From the NCBI GenBank assembly GCA_023413645.1, contig JAEZPN010000006.1, forward strand, positions 1 through 30,098: a DNA stretch of 30,098 nt, in the 5' to 3' direction. This document shows positions 1 through 7,360 of this stretch, in pieces; position 1 is the stretch's first letter, and every line of letters begins with the position of its first letter. The stretch is from Bacteroidota bacterium. GTDB lineage: Bacteria > Bacteroidota > Bacteroidia > Bacteroidales > Rikenellaceae. Below the pieces are notes generated by a model that worked only from the letters and a program-made list of their open reading frames with translations, was not told where the DNA came from and ran no database searches. The position numbers and the translations under genes were made by a program.

Positions 1-368
1 CGCTTGCATGGCGCATTAAGAGCGAGGGTAACCCATGTGAGGAGCGCGTAGTAGGGCAGTGGGAGTTGTACGATATACCTGCTGATTTTAAGGGCGAGGA
101 GGTGCTTTCGACGCTTGTAAATTATATGCGCGAGAGGGGCATTGAGCAGCTCAAGGCGGCAACGCAGATTATGATTACGCCGCTGGGTTATCGCTTCCGC
201 ATCGTGCGTTACATAATCACCAATTTCCATCAGCCTAAGTCAACGTTGTTACTTCTCGTAAGTGCCTATGTTGGAGATGATTGGCACAAGATTTACGACT
301 ATGCCTTGGAGAACGATTTCCGCTTTTTGAGCTATGGCGACTCATCGTTGCTGAAGGTAGAGCGTTAG
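1..368 (+). CDS. queA: S-adenosylmethionine:tRNA ribosyltransferase-isomerase, C-terminal part
   Basis: This is the 3' end of queA; the frame is open from base 3 and continues off the left edge. QueA transfers and isomerises the ribosyl part of SAM onto 7-aminomethyl-7-deazaguanine in tRNA, giving epoxyqueuosine at the wobble position of tRNAs with GUN anticodons. About 121 of the usual ~350 residues are visible. Diagnostic is the C-terminal block TNFHQPKSTLLLLVSA followed by DDWHKIYDYAL and FRFLSYGDSSLL, which is characteristic of the family. The first ATG-like start within the window is internal, so the gene should be read as truncated by the window edge. It converges on the minus-strand GIY-YIG gene across a hairpin. 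Identification is firm. Confidence 0.95.
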   Translation, partial: LAWRIKSEGNPCEERVVGQWELYDIPADFKGEEVLSTLVNYMRERGIEQLKAATQIMITPLGYRFRIVRYIITNFHQPKSTLLLLVSAYVGDDWHKIYDYALENDFRFLSYGDSSLLKVER

Positions 369-387
369 TGAATTTAGGGAGTATAAA

Positions 388-433
388 GAGTTTAGGGAGC
401 TTAGTGAAATAAATCGCTAAACTCCCTAACTCT
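388..433. terminator. Long hairpin between convergent genes
   Basis: The arms 388-406 and 414-433 are near-perfect inverted repeats (GAGTTTAGGGAGCTTAGTGA against TCGCTAAACTCCCTAACTC) with a 6-8 nt A-rich loop. It lies between queA (+) and the GIY-YIG gene (-), so it probably ends transcription from both sides. There is no long T-run, so intrinsic termination is inferred from structure and position. Confidence 0.6.
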
Positions 434-438
434 ATTTA

Positions 439-499
439 CTACAATGTCTCCATGAAGAGCTTGATTGCGAAATCCTTGGGGTTAATCCTTGGATCTTTT
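439..499 (-). pseudogene. Possible coding remnant: out-of-frame C-terminal tail after the GIY-YIG gene
   Basis: Directly after the GIY-YIG stop codon, the +1 frame reads about 20 codons, KKDPRINPKDFAIKLFMETL, and then stops at 439-441, just before the hairpin at 388-433. The codons (aac ccc aag gat ttc, atc aag ctc ttc atg gag) look like the host's GC-richer usage and unlike the AT-rich GIY-YIG gene. It could be the end of a host gene displaced by insertion of the nuclease gene, or a natural C-terminus cut off by one extra T at the TCT-TAA junction. It could also be chance. I do not recognise the peptide. Confidence 0.35.
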
Positions 500-1351
500 T
501 TAAGACTTGCTAAACATTTCTAAAATGTATTTTTGAGCCCTGTCTTTTTCCATGTTTGGATCAGAAGTTTGTATATATTCATCTCCAAACTTATTTCCTT
601 GTTTTCTATTTTGACGTGGTTCTATACCTTCAATTAGAATTCCCTCTAGCGAATTAATTAAATCGCCAAGGTTTACATTGATATCCTCGCTTGTCTTTAT
701 AATCGCGCCATTCTCGGAATCGATTCCGTCGAGTCCAAACCATGAAAATCTATTCCATCTTCCTGAATGTCTGTCTTTCGTGTGACCTCTTAATCTCTTG
801 TATATAGAAGTGTCATGTGCTTGTCCAACATAAATAACCTCTCTTCCATCATGTAAAAGGTAGATGCCTCTAACCTCACTGAAATCAACTGGGTCTGATT
901 TGCCTATTTGTTGACCTAACATGTTGTTGGCAGACCAATTAACCTTGGATCTATCCCAAAACATGCCAAAGATCTTAACAATTTTTGATTTATTCTCGTT
1001 TTCAATTTCCTCGGCAATTTTATCATCAATTGTATCAGAATCTGTGTCTTCCTGGGTTTCTATAGTCTCTGGAGTCTCTGTGGGTTCAATGATTGCAGTT
1101 GGTACACCTTTTACAATATACTTTTTGCCTTTGTCTGTTAAACCGTACATTCCAAGCACCATTTTTATAAATAACTCAGGGTGTGTGGATAGTGTCGCAT
1201 TAACCGTATTTTGTGGGGTTATACCAAATTTATTGCGTAAATTATTCTCTATAATAGCTTCAGTAATATCAGAATAGTGCATAGGTTCATATTCGCCATT
1301 TTCTGTTCTGTTATTCTGCAGTGTATATACTATAGCATCAATCCATTTCAT
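500..1351 (-). CDS. HARE-HTH / GIY-YIG nuclease-domain protein
   Basis: A 283-residue protein. Residues ~1-80 resemble the HARE-HTH winged helix (HB1/ASXL/restriction endonuclease HTH), a DNA-binding module often attached to restriction and modification proteins. Residues ~85-125 are an acidic, Thr/Glu-rich linker. Residues ~160-250 are a GIY-YIG nuclease-like domain: GIY at 162-164, YVG at 174-176, an Arg/His stretch YKRLRGH at 184-190, the family glutamate at E236 in SLEGILIEG, and a P..N motif at 245-248. The key residues are present, so it may cut DNA. The gene is clearly more AT-rich than its neighbours, suggesting transfer. It starts 48 bp after panB on the same strand and may be read through from it. 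Substrate and role (defence, repair, mobile element) are unknown. Confidence 0.8.
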   Translation of the reverse strand: MKWIDAIVYTLQNNRTENGEYEPMHYSDITEAIIENNLRNKFGITPQNTVNATLSTHPELFIKMVLGMYGLTDKGKKYIVKGVPTAIIEPTETPETIETQEDTDSDTIDDKIAEEIENENKSKIVKIFGMFWDRSKVNWSANNMLGQQIGKSDPVDFSEVRGIYLLHDGREVIYVGQAHDTSIYKRLRGHTKDRHSGRWNRFSWFGLDGIDSENGAIIKTSEDINVNLGDLINSLEGILIEGIEPRQNRKQGNKFGDEYIQTSDPNMEKDRAQKYILEMFSKS

Positions 1352-1399
1352 TATGTAATATATTTTAGGTGTAGTTGTTGGTCTAGTATTGTACGTTGT

Positions 1400-2215
1400 T
1401 TAGTACTGCTCCTTCTCGTTGGGGAAGTCGCGGCTCTTGACGTCATCGACATAGTGACCTACGGCCTCAAGGATTGTTGTGCCTACATCGGCATAGCGAC
1501 GCAAGAAACGGGGTGAGAAGGCCTGTGTGATGCCGAGCATATCGTGCGCAACGAGCACCTGACCATCTGTCGAGCCACCCGCACCGATGCCGATTGTGGG
1601 GATATGCAACTCCTCCGATACGCGCTTGCCGAGCTCTGCGGGAATCTTCTCCAATACGACGGCGAAGCAGCCTGCCTCCTCCAGGAGCTTAGCGTCGCGA
1701 ATGAGTTTGTCTGCCTCCGACTTCTCCTTTGCGCGCACGTTGTATGTGCCGAACTTATGGATGGACTGTGGCATAAGGCCGAGGTGACCCATAACGGGGA
1801 TGCCTGCCGAGATGATGCGCTGTACAGACTCCAAAATCTCCTCGCCACCCTCCATCTTAACTGCGTCTGCCTCAGTCTCTTTCATGATGCGAACAGCTGA
1901 GTCGAGGGCGAGCTTCGAGTTGCCCTGGTATGTACCGAAGGGGAGGTCCACAACAACCAATGCGCGCTCCACGGCGCGTACTACAGACTTGGCGTGGTAG
2001 ATCATCATATCGAGGGTGATGGGGAGAGTTGTCTCGAAACCTGCCATCACATTTGCTGCTGAGTCGCCGACGAGGATAACATCGATACCTGCCTTATCGA
2101 CAATCTTTGCCATAGAGTAATCATATGATGTTAGCATAGCGATCTTCTCGCCGCGCTGCTTCATCTCCGTAAGGCGTAGAGTCGTCACGGCTCTTACTGT
2201 GCTTTCTACTGACAT
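1400..2215 (-). CDS. panB: 3-methyl-2-oxobutanoate hydroxymethyltransferase
   Basis: PanB (ketopantoate hydroxymethyltransferase) makes ketopantoate from 2-oxoisovalerate and 5,10-methylenetetrahydrofolate, the first committed step of pantothenate and CoA synthesis, in the cytoplasm. The 271-residue length is normal. Visible family features are MLTSYDYSMAKIVD near the N-terminus, the metal/substrate motif VGDSAANVMAGF (D51, S52), D90 in VVVDLPFGTY, K120-E122 in VKMEGG, GHLGLMPQS at 143-151, the catalytic-type E189 in VVLEKIP, and TIGIGAGGSTDGQVLV. The start is ATG at 2213-2215, with a consensus Bacteroidetes promoter upstream at 2240-2270. No pan neighbour is visible in the window. Confidence 0.98.
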   Translation of the reverse strand: MSVESTVRAVTTLRLTEMKQRGEKIAMLTSYDYSMAKIVDKAGIDVILVGDSAANVMAGFETTLPITLDMMIYHAKSVVRAVERALVVVDLPFGTYQGNSKLALDSAVRIMKETEADAVKMEGGEEILESVQRIISAGIPVMGHLGLMPQSIHKFGTYNVRAKEKSEADKLIRDAKLLEEAGCFAVVLEKIPAELGKRVSEELHIPTIGIGAGGSTDGQVLVAHDMLGITQAFSPRFLRRYADVGTTILEAVGHYVDDVKSRDFPNEKEQY

Positions 2216-2239
2216 ACGTTTGTTTTAGTAAATTTTATA

Positions 2240-2270
2240 CAAAGTTAACCATTAAAGTGATATGTGCAAA
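2240..2270 (-). promoter_or_regulatory. panB promoter
   Basis: On the minus strand, a -33 box TTTG (2267-2270), 19 nt spacing and a -7 box TAACTTTG (2240-2247) match the Bacteroidetes primary sigma consensus. The start codon follows about 25 nt after the -7 box. Confidence 0.75.
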
Positions 2271-2340
2271 TTTTTGAGAGCTTTTCCTTGATATGGTGTC
2301 GAAAATATGTGCGTTGATTGCAGAAAAATACCTATATATA

Positions 2341-2371
2341 TTGTGTAGTATAAAAAAAAGTAGTATATTTG
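2341..2371 (+). promoter_or_regulatory. rimP-nusA-infB promoter
   Basis: TTG at 2341-2343, 20 nt spacing, and TATATTTG at 2364-2371 match the Bacteroidetes -33/-7 consensus. It leaves a leader of about 100 nt before rimP. Confidence 0.75.
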
Positions 2372-2390
2372 CAGCGTATTAGAGCGAGTG

Positions 2391-2413
2391 TAAGGGGACG
2401 AGAAGTCCCCTTA
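2391..2413 (+). promoter_or_regulatory. Perfect hairpin in the rimP leader
   Basis: TAAGGGGAC / GTCCCCTTA forms a perfect 9-bp stem with a GAGAA loop, about 15 nt after the expected transcription start. A weaker pairing (GGG..CCC, 2424-2445) follows. Placement in the leader of an operon encoding NusA and IF2 suggests a stabilising or attenuating 5' structure; it is not followed by a long T-run, so it is not a simple terminator. Confidence 0.55.
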
Positions 2414-2480
2414 TTTCGTACTTGGGCGGATAATCTAATCGTCCCATAAGCCGATGATAATGTAATAAAATAGTATAAAA

Positions 2481-2948
2481 ATGATTGATGTTAAGACAGT
2501 TACGGAGATTGCTGAGCGCCACCTCGAGGGTAGCGACATCTATGTTGTAGAGTGCAAAATCAGCCCTATGGGCGAGATAGAACTCCTCATCGACAGCGAT
2601 ACTGCCGTAAAACTTGAAGATTGCGCAGCGCTTAACCGCGCTATCGAGGCGGAGTTCGACCGCGAGGTTGAGGACTTCTCGCTTATGGTAGCATCGGCAG
2701 GCATCGGCTCGGAGCTCAAGCTCCTACGCCAGTACAACAAGATTATCGGCTCATCTGTAGAGGTGCTACTCAAGGATGGTATCAAGCTCCTTGCGAAGCT
2801 CAACAGCGCCGATGAGGCGGGTATCGTGCTCTCATACGAGGAGAAGCAGGCCGTGGAGGGCAAGAAGCGTAAGGTGACCGTGGAGGTTACAAAGGAGTAC
2901 AAGTGGGAGGAGATAAAGTATGTCAAAGAATACCTCGACTTCAAGTAA
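2481..2948 (+). CDS. rimP: Ribosome maturation factor RimP
   Basis: A 155-residue RimP, the usual length. RimP binds the free 30S subunit and assists late assembly. The N-terminal domain runs to about residue 80 (IELLIDSDTAVKLEDCAALNRAIEAEFDRE, then EDFSLMVASAGIGSELKLLRQY, matching the family block with conserved D/C...L and V.SPG-like region, here ASAGIG). The C-terminal SH3-like part ends in KEYLDFK. It is first in the rimP-nusA-infB operon, and this gene order confirms the call. Its stop codon overlaps the first bases of a long palindromic element that separates it from nusA. Confidence 0.95.
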   Translation: MIDVKTVTEIAERHLEGSDIYVVECKISPMGEIELLIDSDTAVKLEDCAALNRAIEAEFDREVEDFSLMVASAGIGSELKLLRQYNKIIGSSVEVLLKDGIKLLAKLNSADEAGIVLSYEEKQAVEGKKRKVTVEVTKEYKWEEIKYVKEYLDFK

Positions 2949-3074
2949 TTTGTTGTGATAAGGGGTCATCTACTGCCGCTAACGAATTATCTCAGCAATG
3001 GGCAGTACGCCTTAGTACAGCCCATCGCTTCGAAATTCGCCGAGCGTTGTATCTGACACCCTTCTAACAACAAA
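2947..3074. repeat. Nested intergenic palindrome, copy 1 (after rimP)
   Basis: The 5' arm AATTTGTTGTGATAAGGGGT (2947-2966) pairs with ACACCCTTCTAACAACAAAT (3055-3074). At the centre, ATGGGCAGTAC / GTACAGCCCAT flanks the loop GCCTTA (about 2999-3026). The 5' 20 bases are identical to copy 2 (7181-7200), and the central core recurs in copy 3 (8910-8936). It begins at the rimP stop codon and lies inside the operon, so it will be transcribed. Confidence 0.75.
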
Positions 3075-3172
3075 TCTTATCGTGTTGGGTGAGTGAAATC
3101 GTGTATTAGCTATCAAAACTCATAGTACATCACAAACAAGACAAATAATCAAAACAAAATATAAAACACAAA

Positions 3173-4402
3173 ATGAAGTACATTAATCTTATCAGTAACT
3201 TTGCAGAGTTCAAGGAGCTCAAGAGCATCGACAACTCTACGCTTATCGGTGTATTGGAGGATGTATTCCGCCACGCACTCCAGAAGCAGTTTGAGAGTGA
3301 CGAAAACTTCGACGTTATCATCAACCCAGAGAAGGGTGACCTCGAGATTTGGCGTAACCGCACAGTCGTAGAGGACGATATGTTGGAGGATGAGAACACC
3401 GAGATTGCACTCTCGGAGGTTAAGGCTATCGACGCATCATACGACGTAGGTGATGAGTATGTTGACCAGATCGACATGACACAGTTTGGTCGTCGTGCAG
3501 TGTTGTCACTCCGCCAGAACCTCGCATCACGCATCCTCGACCTCGAGAAGGCAGCCCTCTTCGAGAAGTACTCAGAGAAGGTTGGCGAGATCATCACAGG
3601 TGAGGTATATCAGGTGTGGAAGAAGGAGGTGCTCGTACGTGACGATGAGGACAACGACCTCGTATTGCCCAAGAGCGAGCAGATTCCCAACGACTTCTAC
3701 CGCAAGGGTGATCCCATCAAGGCTATCGTTAAGTCTGTAGAGATGAACAACAACCAGCCACGCATCATCCTTTCTCGTACCGACAACCAGTTCCTCGAGC
3801 GTTTGTTCGAGCAGGAGGTGCCCGAGATCTACGATGGTCTCATCACCATCAAGCGCATCGCGCGTATCCCTGGTGAGCGTGCTAAGGTGGCAGTTGAGTC
3901 TTACGACGAGCGCATCGACCCCGTAGGTGCTTGCGTCGGCATGAAGGGTTCACGTATCTACACCGTAGTTAAGGAGTTGCGCAACGAGAACATCGACGTT
4001 GTGAACTACACAGCTAACACATCGCTAATGATTCAGCGTTCGTTGAACCCCGCGAAGATCTCGACTATCACAATCGACGAGGAGCGTAAGACAGCATCTG
4101 TATATTTGAAGCCCGAGGAGGTATCTTTGGCTATCGGTAAGGGTGGTCTTAACATCCGTCTCTCGAAGATGCTCACAGGCTACGACATCGACGTATATCG
4201 TGAGATCGAGGAGGAGGATGTAGCACTCACGGAGTTTGCAGACGAGATCGAGGGTTGGATCATCGAGGCGCTCAAGAATGCTGGTTGCGACACTGCAAAG
4301 AGCGTATTGGAGCTCCCCGTTGAGGAGATTGCACACCGTGCAGACCTCGAGATTGAGCAGGCTGAGGCCGTAGTAGCTGTGCTTAAGGCAGAGTTCGAGT
4401 AG
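3173..4402 (+). CDS. nusA: Transcription termination/antitermination factor NusA
   Basis: NusA binds RNA polymerase and RNA and modulates pausing, termination and antitermination. The 409-residue length is typical for Bacteroidetes, which lack the long C-terminal acidic repeats of E. coli NusA. The N-terminal domain (~1-130) is followed by an S1 domain (~135-200, GEIITGEVYQVWKKEVLV) and two KH domains (~225-345; RIPGERAKVAVES, DPVGACVGMKGSRI, and the second KH with EEVSLAIGKGGLNIRL). The end (~350-409) is a helical region with a VLELPVEEIAHRADLE repeat of helix-hairpin-helix type. It lies 31 bp before infB, in the conserved operon order. The 224-bp gap to rimP holds a palindrome and an A-rich leader. 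Confidence 0.97.
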   Translation: MKYINLISNFAEFKELKSIDNSTLIGVLEDVFRHALQKQFESDENFDVIINPEKGDLEIWRNRTVVEDDMLEDENTEIALSEVKAIDASYDVGDEYVDQIDMTQFGRRAVLSLRQNLASRILDLEKAALFEKYSEKVGEIITGEVYQVWKKEVLVRDDEDNDLVLPKSEQIPNDFYRKGDPIKAIVKSVEMNNNQPRIILSRTDNQFLERLFEQEVPEIYDGLITIKRIARIPGERAKVAVESYDERIDPVGACVGMKGSRIYTVVKELRNENIDVVNYTANTSLMIQRSLNPAKISTITIDEERKTASVYLKPEEVSLAIGKGGLNIRLSKMLTGYDIDVYREIEEEDVALTEFADEIEGWIIEALKNAGCDTAKSVLELPVEEIAHRADLEIEQAEAVVAVLKAEFE

Positions 4403-4433
4403 AGTTGATAACGATTAATGAAAGGAAAATTGA

Positions 4434-7178
4434 ATGGATAATAGCAAGAAAATAAGACTTATACAGGTGGCGAAGGAGTTTAAGGTGGGCTTTAACACGC
4501 TTGCCGATTTTCTCCAGCGCAAGGGCCTGCAGAGCGATTGTTCGCCCTCGTCACCCGTATCTGCAGACGTATATGCAGTACTCGAGAAGGAGTTTGGTCG
4601 TAACCGCCAGTCGGGTAACGAGCGTAACGCTGTGCGTGAGCGCATCCAGACTAAGGGTTCAGTGAGCATCAACTCGCAGAACGCAAAGGAGGACGAGGAG
4701 GACGAGGTTGTCGTAAAGAGCAACGTCATCAGCGTAAAGGATGAGGTTCGCGGTCCTAAGATCTTGGGTAAGATTGACCTCGGTGGCAAGAAGAAGGAGG
4801 AGGCTCCCGCACCCGTAGAGGTGAAGGAGGAGCCCAAGCCCGCGCCAGCACCCGTTGTTGAGGAGCCCAAGCGCGAGGAACCCAAGCCAGCACCCGCAGA
4901 GCCTAAGGTAGAGCATAAGCCCGCACTTGCACCCGTAGTTGAGGAGGCTAAGCAGGAGGAGAATGTAGATGAGCCTAAGCGCGACTCTGTGTTCCGTCCT
5001 CAGATGTCACAGCTCGAGGGTCCCAAGATTCTCGGTACTATGGATGTTTCGAACATGGTTCCTGGTGGCAAGCACAAGCGTAAGCGTCTCGAGAAGGAGA
5101 AGGTGAACGTAGCCAAGGAGGGTAAGAACGTTGGTAAGCCTGAGAAGGGTGGCCAGAAGGGTGGTAACAACAACCAGGGTGGCAACCAGAACAATAACAA
5201 CAACCAGCAGGCTCAGCAGCAGTCAAAGAAGAATAAGAAGCAGCAGAAGCAGCAGCCAAAGCCCGTAGTACGCCCCGAGGTATCGGATGAGGAGGTACAG
5301 AAGCAGGTTAAGGATACCTTGGCACGTCTTACAGCCAAGGGTACAAAGTCTAAGGGTGCGAAGTATCGTAAGGAGAAGCGTGAGGAGGTTCGTGAGCGCA
5401 TGAACGAGGAGATGGAGCGCGAGGAGATGGAGCGCAGCGTGCTCAAGGTTACGGAGTTCGTAACTGTGAGTGAGCTCGCTACCATGATGAACGTATCGCC
5501 CATGGAGGTCATCTCGGCATGTATGAACCTCGGCCTTATGGTATCTATCAACCAGCGTCTCGATGCTGAGGCATTGGTAGTAGTGGCTGAGGAGTTCGGC
5601 TTCACCGTAGAGTTCGTATCAGTGGAGATTCAGGAGGCTATCGAGGCTGACGCAGACACTGACGATGAGCTCGTGGCACGTCCCCCTATCGTTACCGTAA
5701 TGGGTCACGTAGACCACGGTAAGACTTCGCTCTTGGATAACATCCGTAAGACTAACGTAACAGCTGGCGAGGCGGGTGGTATCACCCAGCACATCGGTGC
5801 TTACTCTGTTGAGCTCAACGGTCAGAAGATTACGTTCCTCGATACCCCAGGTCACGAGGCCTTTACAGCGATGCGTGCGCGTGGTGCTAAGATGACCGAC
5901 GTGGCTATCATCATCGTTGCTGCCGACGACAGCGTCATGCCACAGACCGTGGAGGCTATCAACCACGCCTCTGCAGCAGGTGTGCCTATGGTGTTCGCTA
6001 TCAACAAGATGGATAAGCCCCAGGCAAACTCTGACCGCATCCGCGAGCAGCTTTCGGCAATGAACTACCTCGTAGAGGATTGGGGTGGTAAGTACCAGTG
6101 CCAGGAGGTATCTGCAAAGCAGGGTATGAACCTCGACAAGCTCCTCGAGAAGGTATTGCTCGAGGCCGAGATGCTCGAGCTTAAGGCGAACCCCGACCGT
6201 AAGGCTTCGGGTGCCGTTATCGAGTCTATGTTGGATAAGGGTCGTGGCTACGTCGCTACAATCATGGTTCAGAATGGTACTCTCCGCGTGGGTGATGTGC
6301 TCCTTTCAGGTACATACACAGGCCGCGTGAAGGCTATGTTCGACGAGAATGGTAAGAAGGTAACCGAGGCAGGTCCCTCAACTCCCGTACAGGTGCTCGG
6401 TCTTAACGGTGCGCCACAGGCGGGTGATACGTTCAACGTTATGGATGATGACCGCTCGGCTCGTGAGATCGCGAACAAGCGTGAGCAGTTGCAGCGTATG
6501 CAGGGCATCATGACACAGAAGCACGTAACGCTCGACGAGATCGGTCGCCGTATCGCTATCGGTTCGTTCAAGGAGCTTAACATCATCGTTAAGGGTGACG
6601 TGGACGGCTCTGTGGAGGCTATGTCTGGCTCACTCATCAAGCTCTCGAAGGAGACCGTACAGGTTAACGTTATCCACTCTGCTGTGGGTCAGATCTCAGA
6701 GTCTGATGTGCTCCTCGCTGCCGCATCTAACGCCATCATCGTGGGCTTCCAGGTGCGTCCCTCAGCTGCTGCGCGTAAGGCTGCCGAGAAGGAGCAGATT
6801 GATATCCGCCTCTACTCAATCATCTACGACGCTATCAACGAGATTAAGGACGCTATCGAGGGTATGCTCGAACCCGTTATGAAGGAGGAGATCGTATGCT
6901 CTACCGAGGTGCTCGAGACCTTCAAGATCTCAAAGGTGGGTACTGTTGCCGGCTGTATCGTTCGCGAGGGTCGCATGCAGCGTAACACACCTATCCGTGT
7001 CATCCGTGATGGTATCGTTATCTACACTGGTAAGCTCGGCTCACTCCGTCGTTTCAAGGATGACGTTAAGGAGGTTACCGTAGGTCAGGATTGCGGTCTT
7101 AACATCGAGTCTTACAACGATATTAAGGTTGGCGATATTATCGAGGGTTACGAGCAAGTCGAAGTCAAGCGCAAATAG
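4434..7178 (+). CDS. infB: Translation initiation factor IF-2
   Basis: IF2 is the GTPase that brings fMet-tRNA to the 30S P site and promotes 50S joining. Its 914 residues comprise an N-terminal IF2N helix (~1-60, VAKEFKVGFNTLADFLQRKG), a long low-complexity linker (~95-290) with Pro/Lys/Glu-rich repeats and an Asn/Gln-rich patch (~240-275), and a second IF2N region (~330-390). The G domain has GHVDHGKT at 424-431, DTPGHE at 470-475 and NKMD at 524-527. The C-terminal part covers domains II-IV, including the fMet-tRNA-binding C2 region. A Shine-Dalgarno-like AAAGGA lies about 10 nt upstream of the ATG. It is the last gene of the operon; three bases after its stop begins palindrome copy 2. Confidence 0.99.
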   Translation: MDNSKKIRLIQVAKEFKVGFNTLADFLQRKGLQSDCSPSSPVSADVYAVLEKEFGRNRQSGNERNAVRERIQTKGSVSINSQNAKEDEEDEVVVKSNVISVKDEVRGPKILGKIDLGGKKKEEAPAPVEVKEEPKPAPAPVVEEPKREEPKPAPAEPKVEHKPALAPVVEEAKQEENVDEPKRDSVFRPQMSQLEGPKILGTMDVSNMVPGGKHKRKRLEKEKVNVAKEGKNVGKPEKGGQKGGNNNQGGNQNNNNNQQAQQQSKKNKKQQKQQPKPVVRPEVSDEEVQKQVKDTLARLTAKGTKSKGAKYRKEKREEVRERMNEEMEREEMERSVLKVTEFVTVSELATMMNVSPMEVISACMNLGLMVSINQRLDAEALVVVAEEFGFTVEFVSVEIQEAIEADADTDDELVARPPIVTVMGHVDHGKTSLLDNIRKTNVTAGEAGGITQHIGAYSVELNGQKITFLDTPGHEAFTAMRARGAKMTDVAIIIVAADDSVMPQTVEAINHASAAGVPMVFAINKMDKPQANSDRIREQLSAMNYLVEDWGGKYQCQEVSAKQGMNLDKLLEKVLLEAEMLELKANPDRKASGAVIESMLDKGRGYVATIMVQNGTLRVGDVLLSGTYTGRVKAMFDENGKKVTEAGPSTPVQVLGLNGAPQAGDTFNVMDDDRSAREIANKREQLQRMQGIMTQKHVTLDEIGRRIAIGSFKELNIIVKGDVDGSVEAMSGSLIKLSKETVQVNVIHSAVGQISESDVLLAAASNAIIVGFQVRPSAAARKAAEKEQIDIRLYSIIYDAINEIKDAIEGMLEPVMKEEIVCSTEVLETFKISKVGTVAGCIVREGRMQRNTPIRVIRDGIVIYTGKLGSLRRFKDDVKEVTVGQDCGLNIESYNDIKVGDIIEGYEQVEVKRK

Positions 7179-7180
7179 TT

Positions 7181-7307
7181 AATTTGTTGTGATAAGGGGT
7201 AATCTTTGACGCTTTGCTTGTCTGAAAAATGCTCATTTACTTCGAGTAAACTCCGCTTTTTCAGACTGCGACAAATCGCCAAATCTCACCCCTTCTGACA
7301 ACAAATT
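7181..7307. repeat. Nested intergenic palindrome, copy 2 (after infB)
   Basis: The outer arms AATTTGTTGTGATAAGGGGT (7181-7200) and ACCCCTTCTGACAACAAATT (7288-7307) are complementary with few mismatches. The inner arms TCTGAAAAATGC... and ...GCTTTTTCAGA (about 7221-7265) form a second stem around TTTACTTCGAGTAAA. The outer arm is shared with copy 1; the inner stem occurs in reverse orientation in copy 4 (27784-27822). It starts 3 bp after the infB stop, so it may also serve as the operon's 3' end. Confidence 0.75.
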
Positions 7308-7360
7308 GGTGTCACACTTTGGAAATAATAGACAATTACCTAAAATAAAAACTTAAAGAG

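Noticed and set aside
921..1277. A 118-codon plus-strand frame with hydrophobic stretches
   Set aside because: It is the reverse of the GIY-YIG gene; its Ser/Ile/Val runs mirror the Glu/Thr/Asp-rich linker.
2947..3074. Integron attC site because of the GTTGTGAT / TCTAACAAC arms
   Set aside because: The arms are in the wrong orientation for the RYYYAAC...GTTRRRY consensus, there is no integrase, and neighbours are core operon genes.
5150..5260. Asn/Gln-rich repeats as a tandem-repeat or prion-like element
   Set aside because: They are part of the IF2 linker, which is low-complexity and variable in length in Bacteroidetes.
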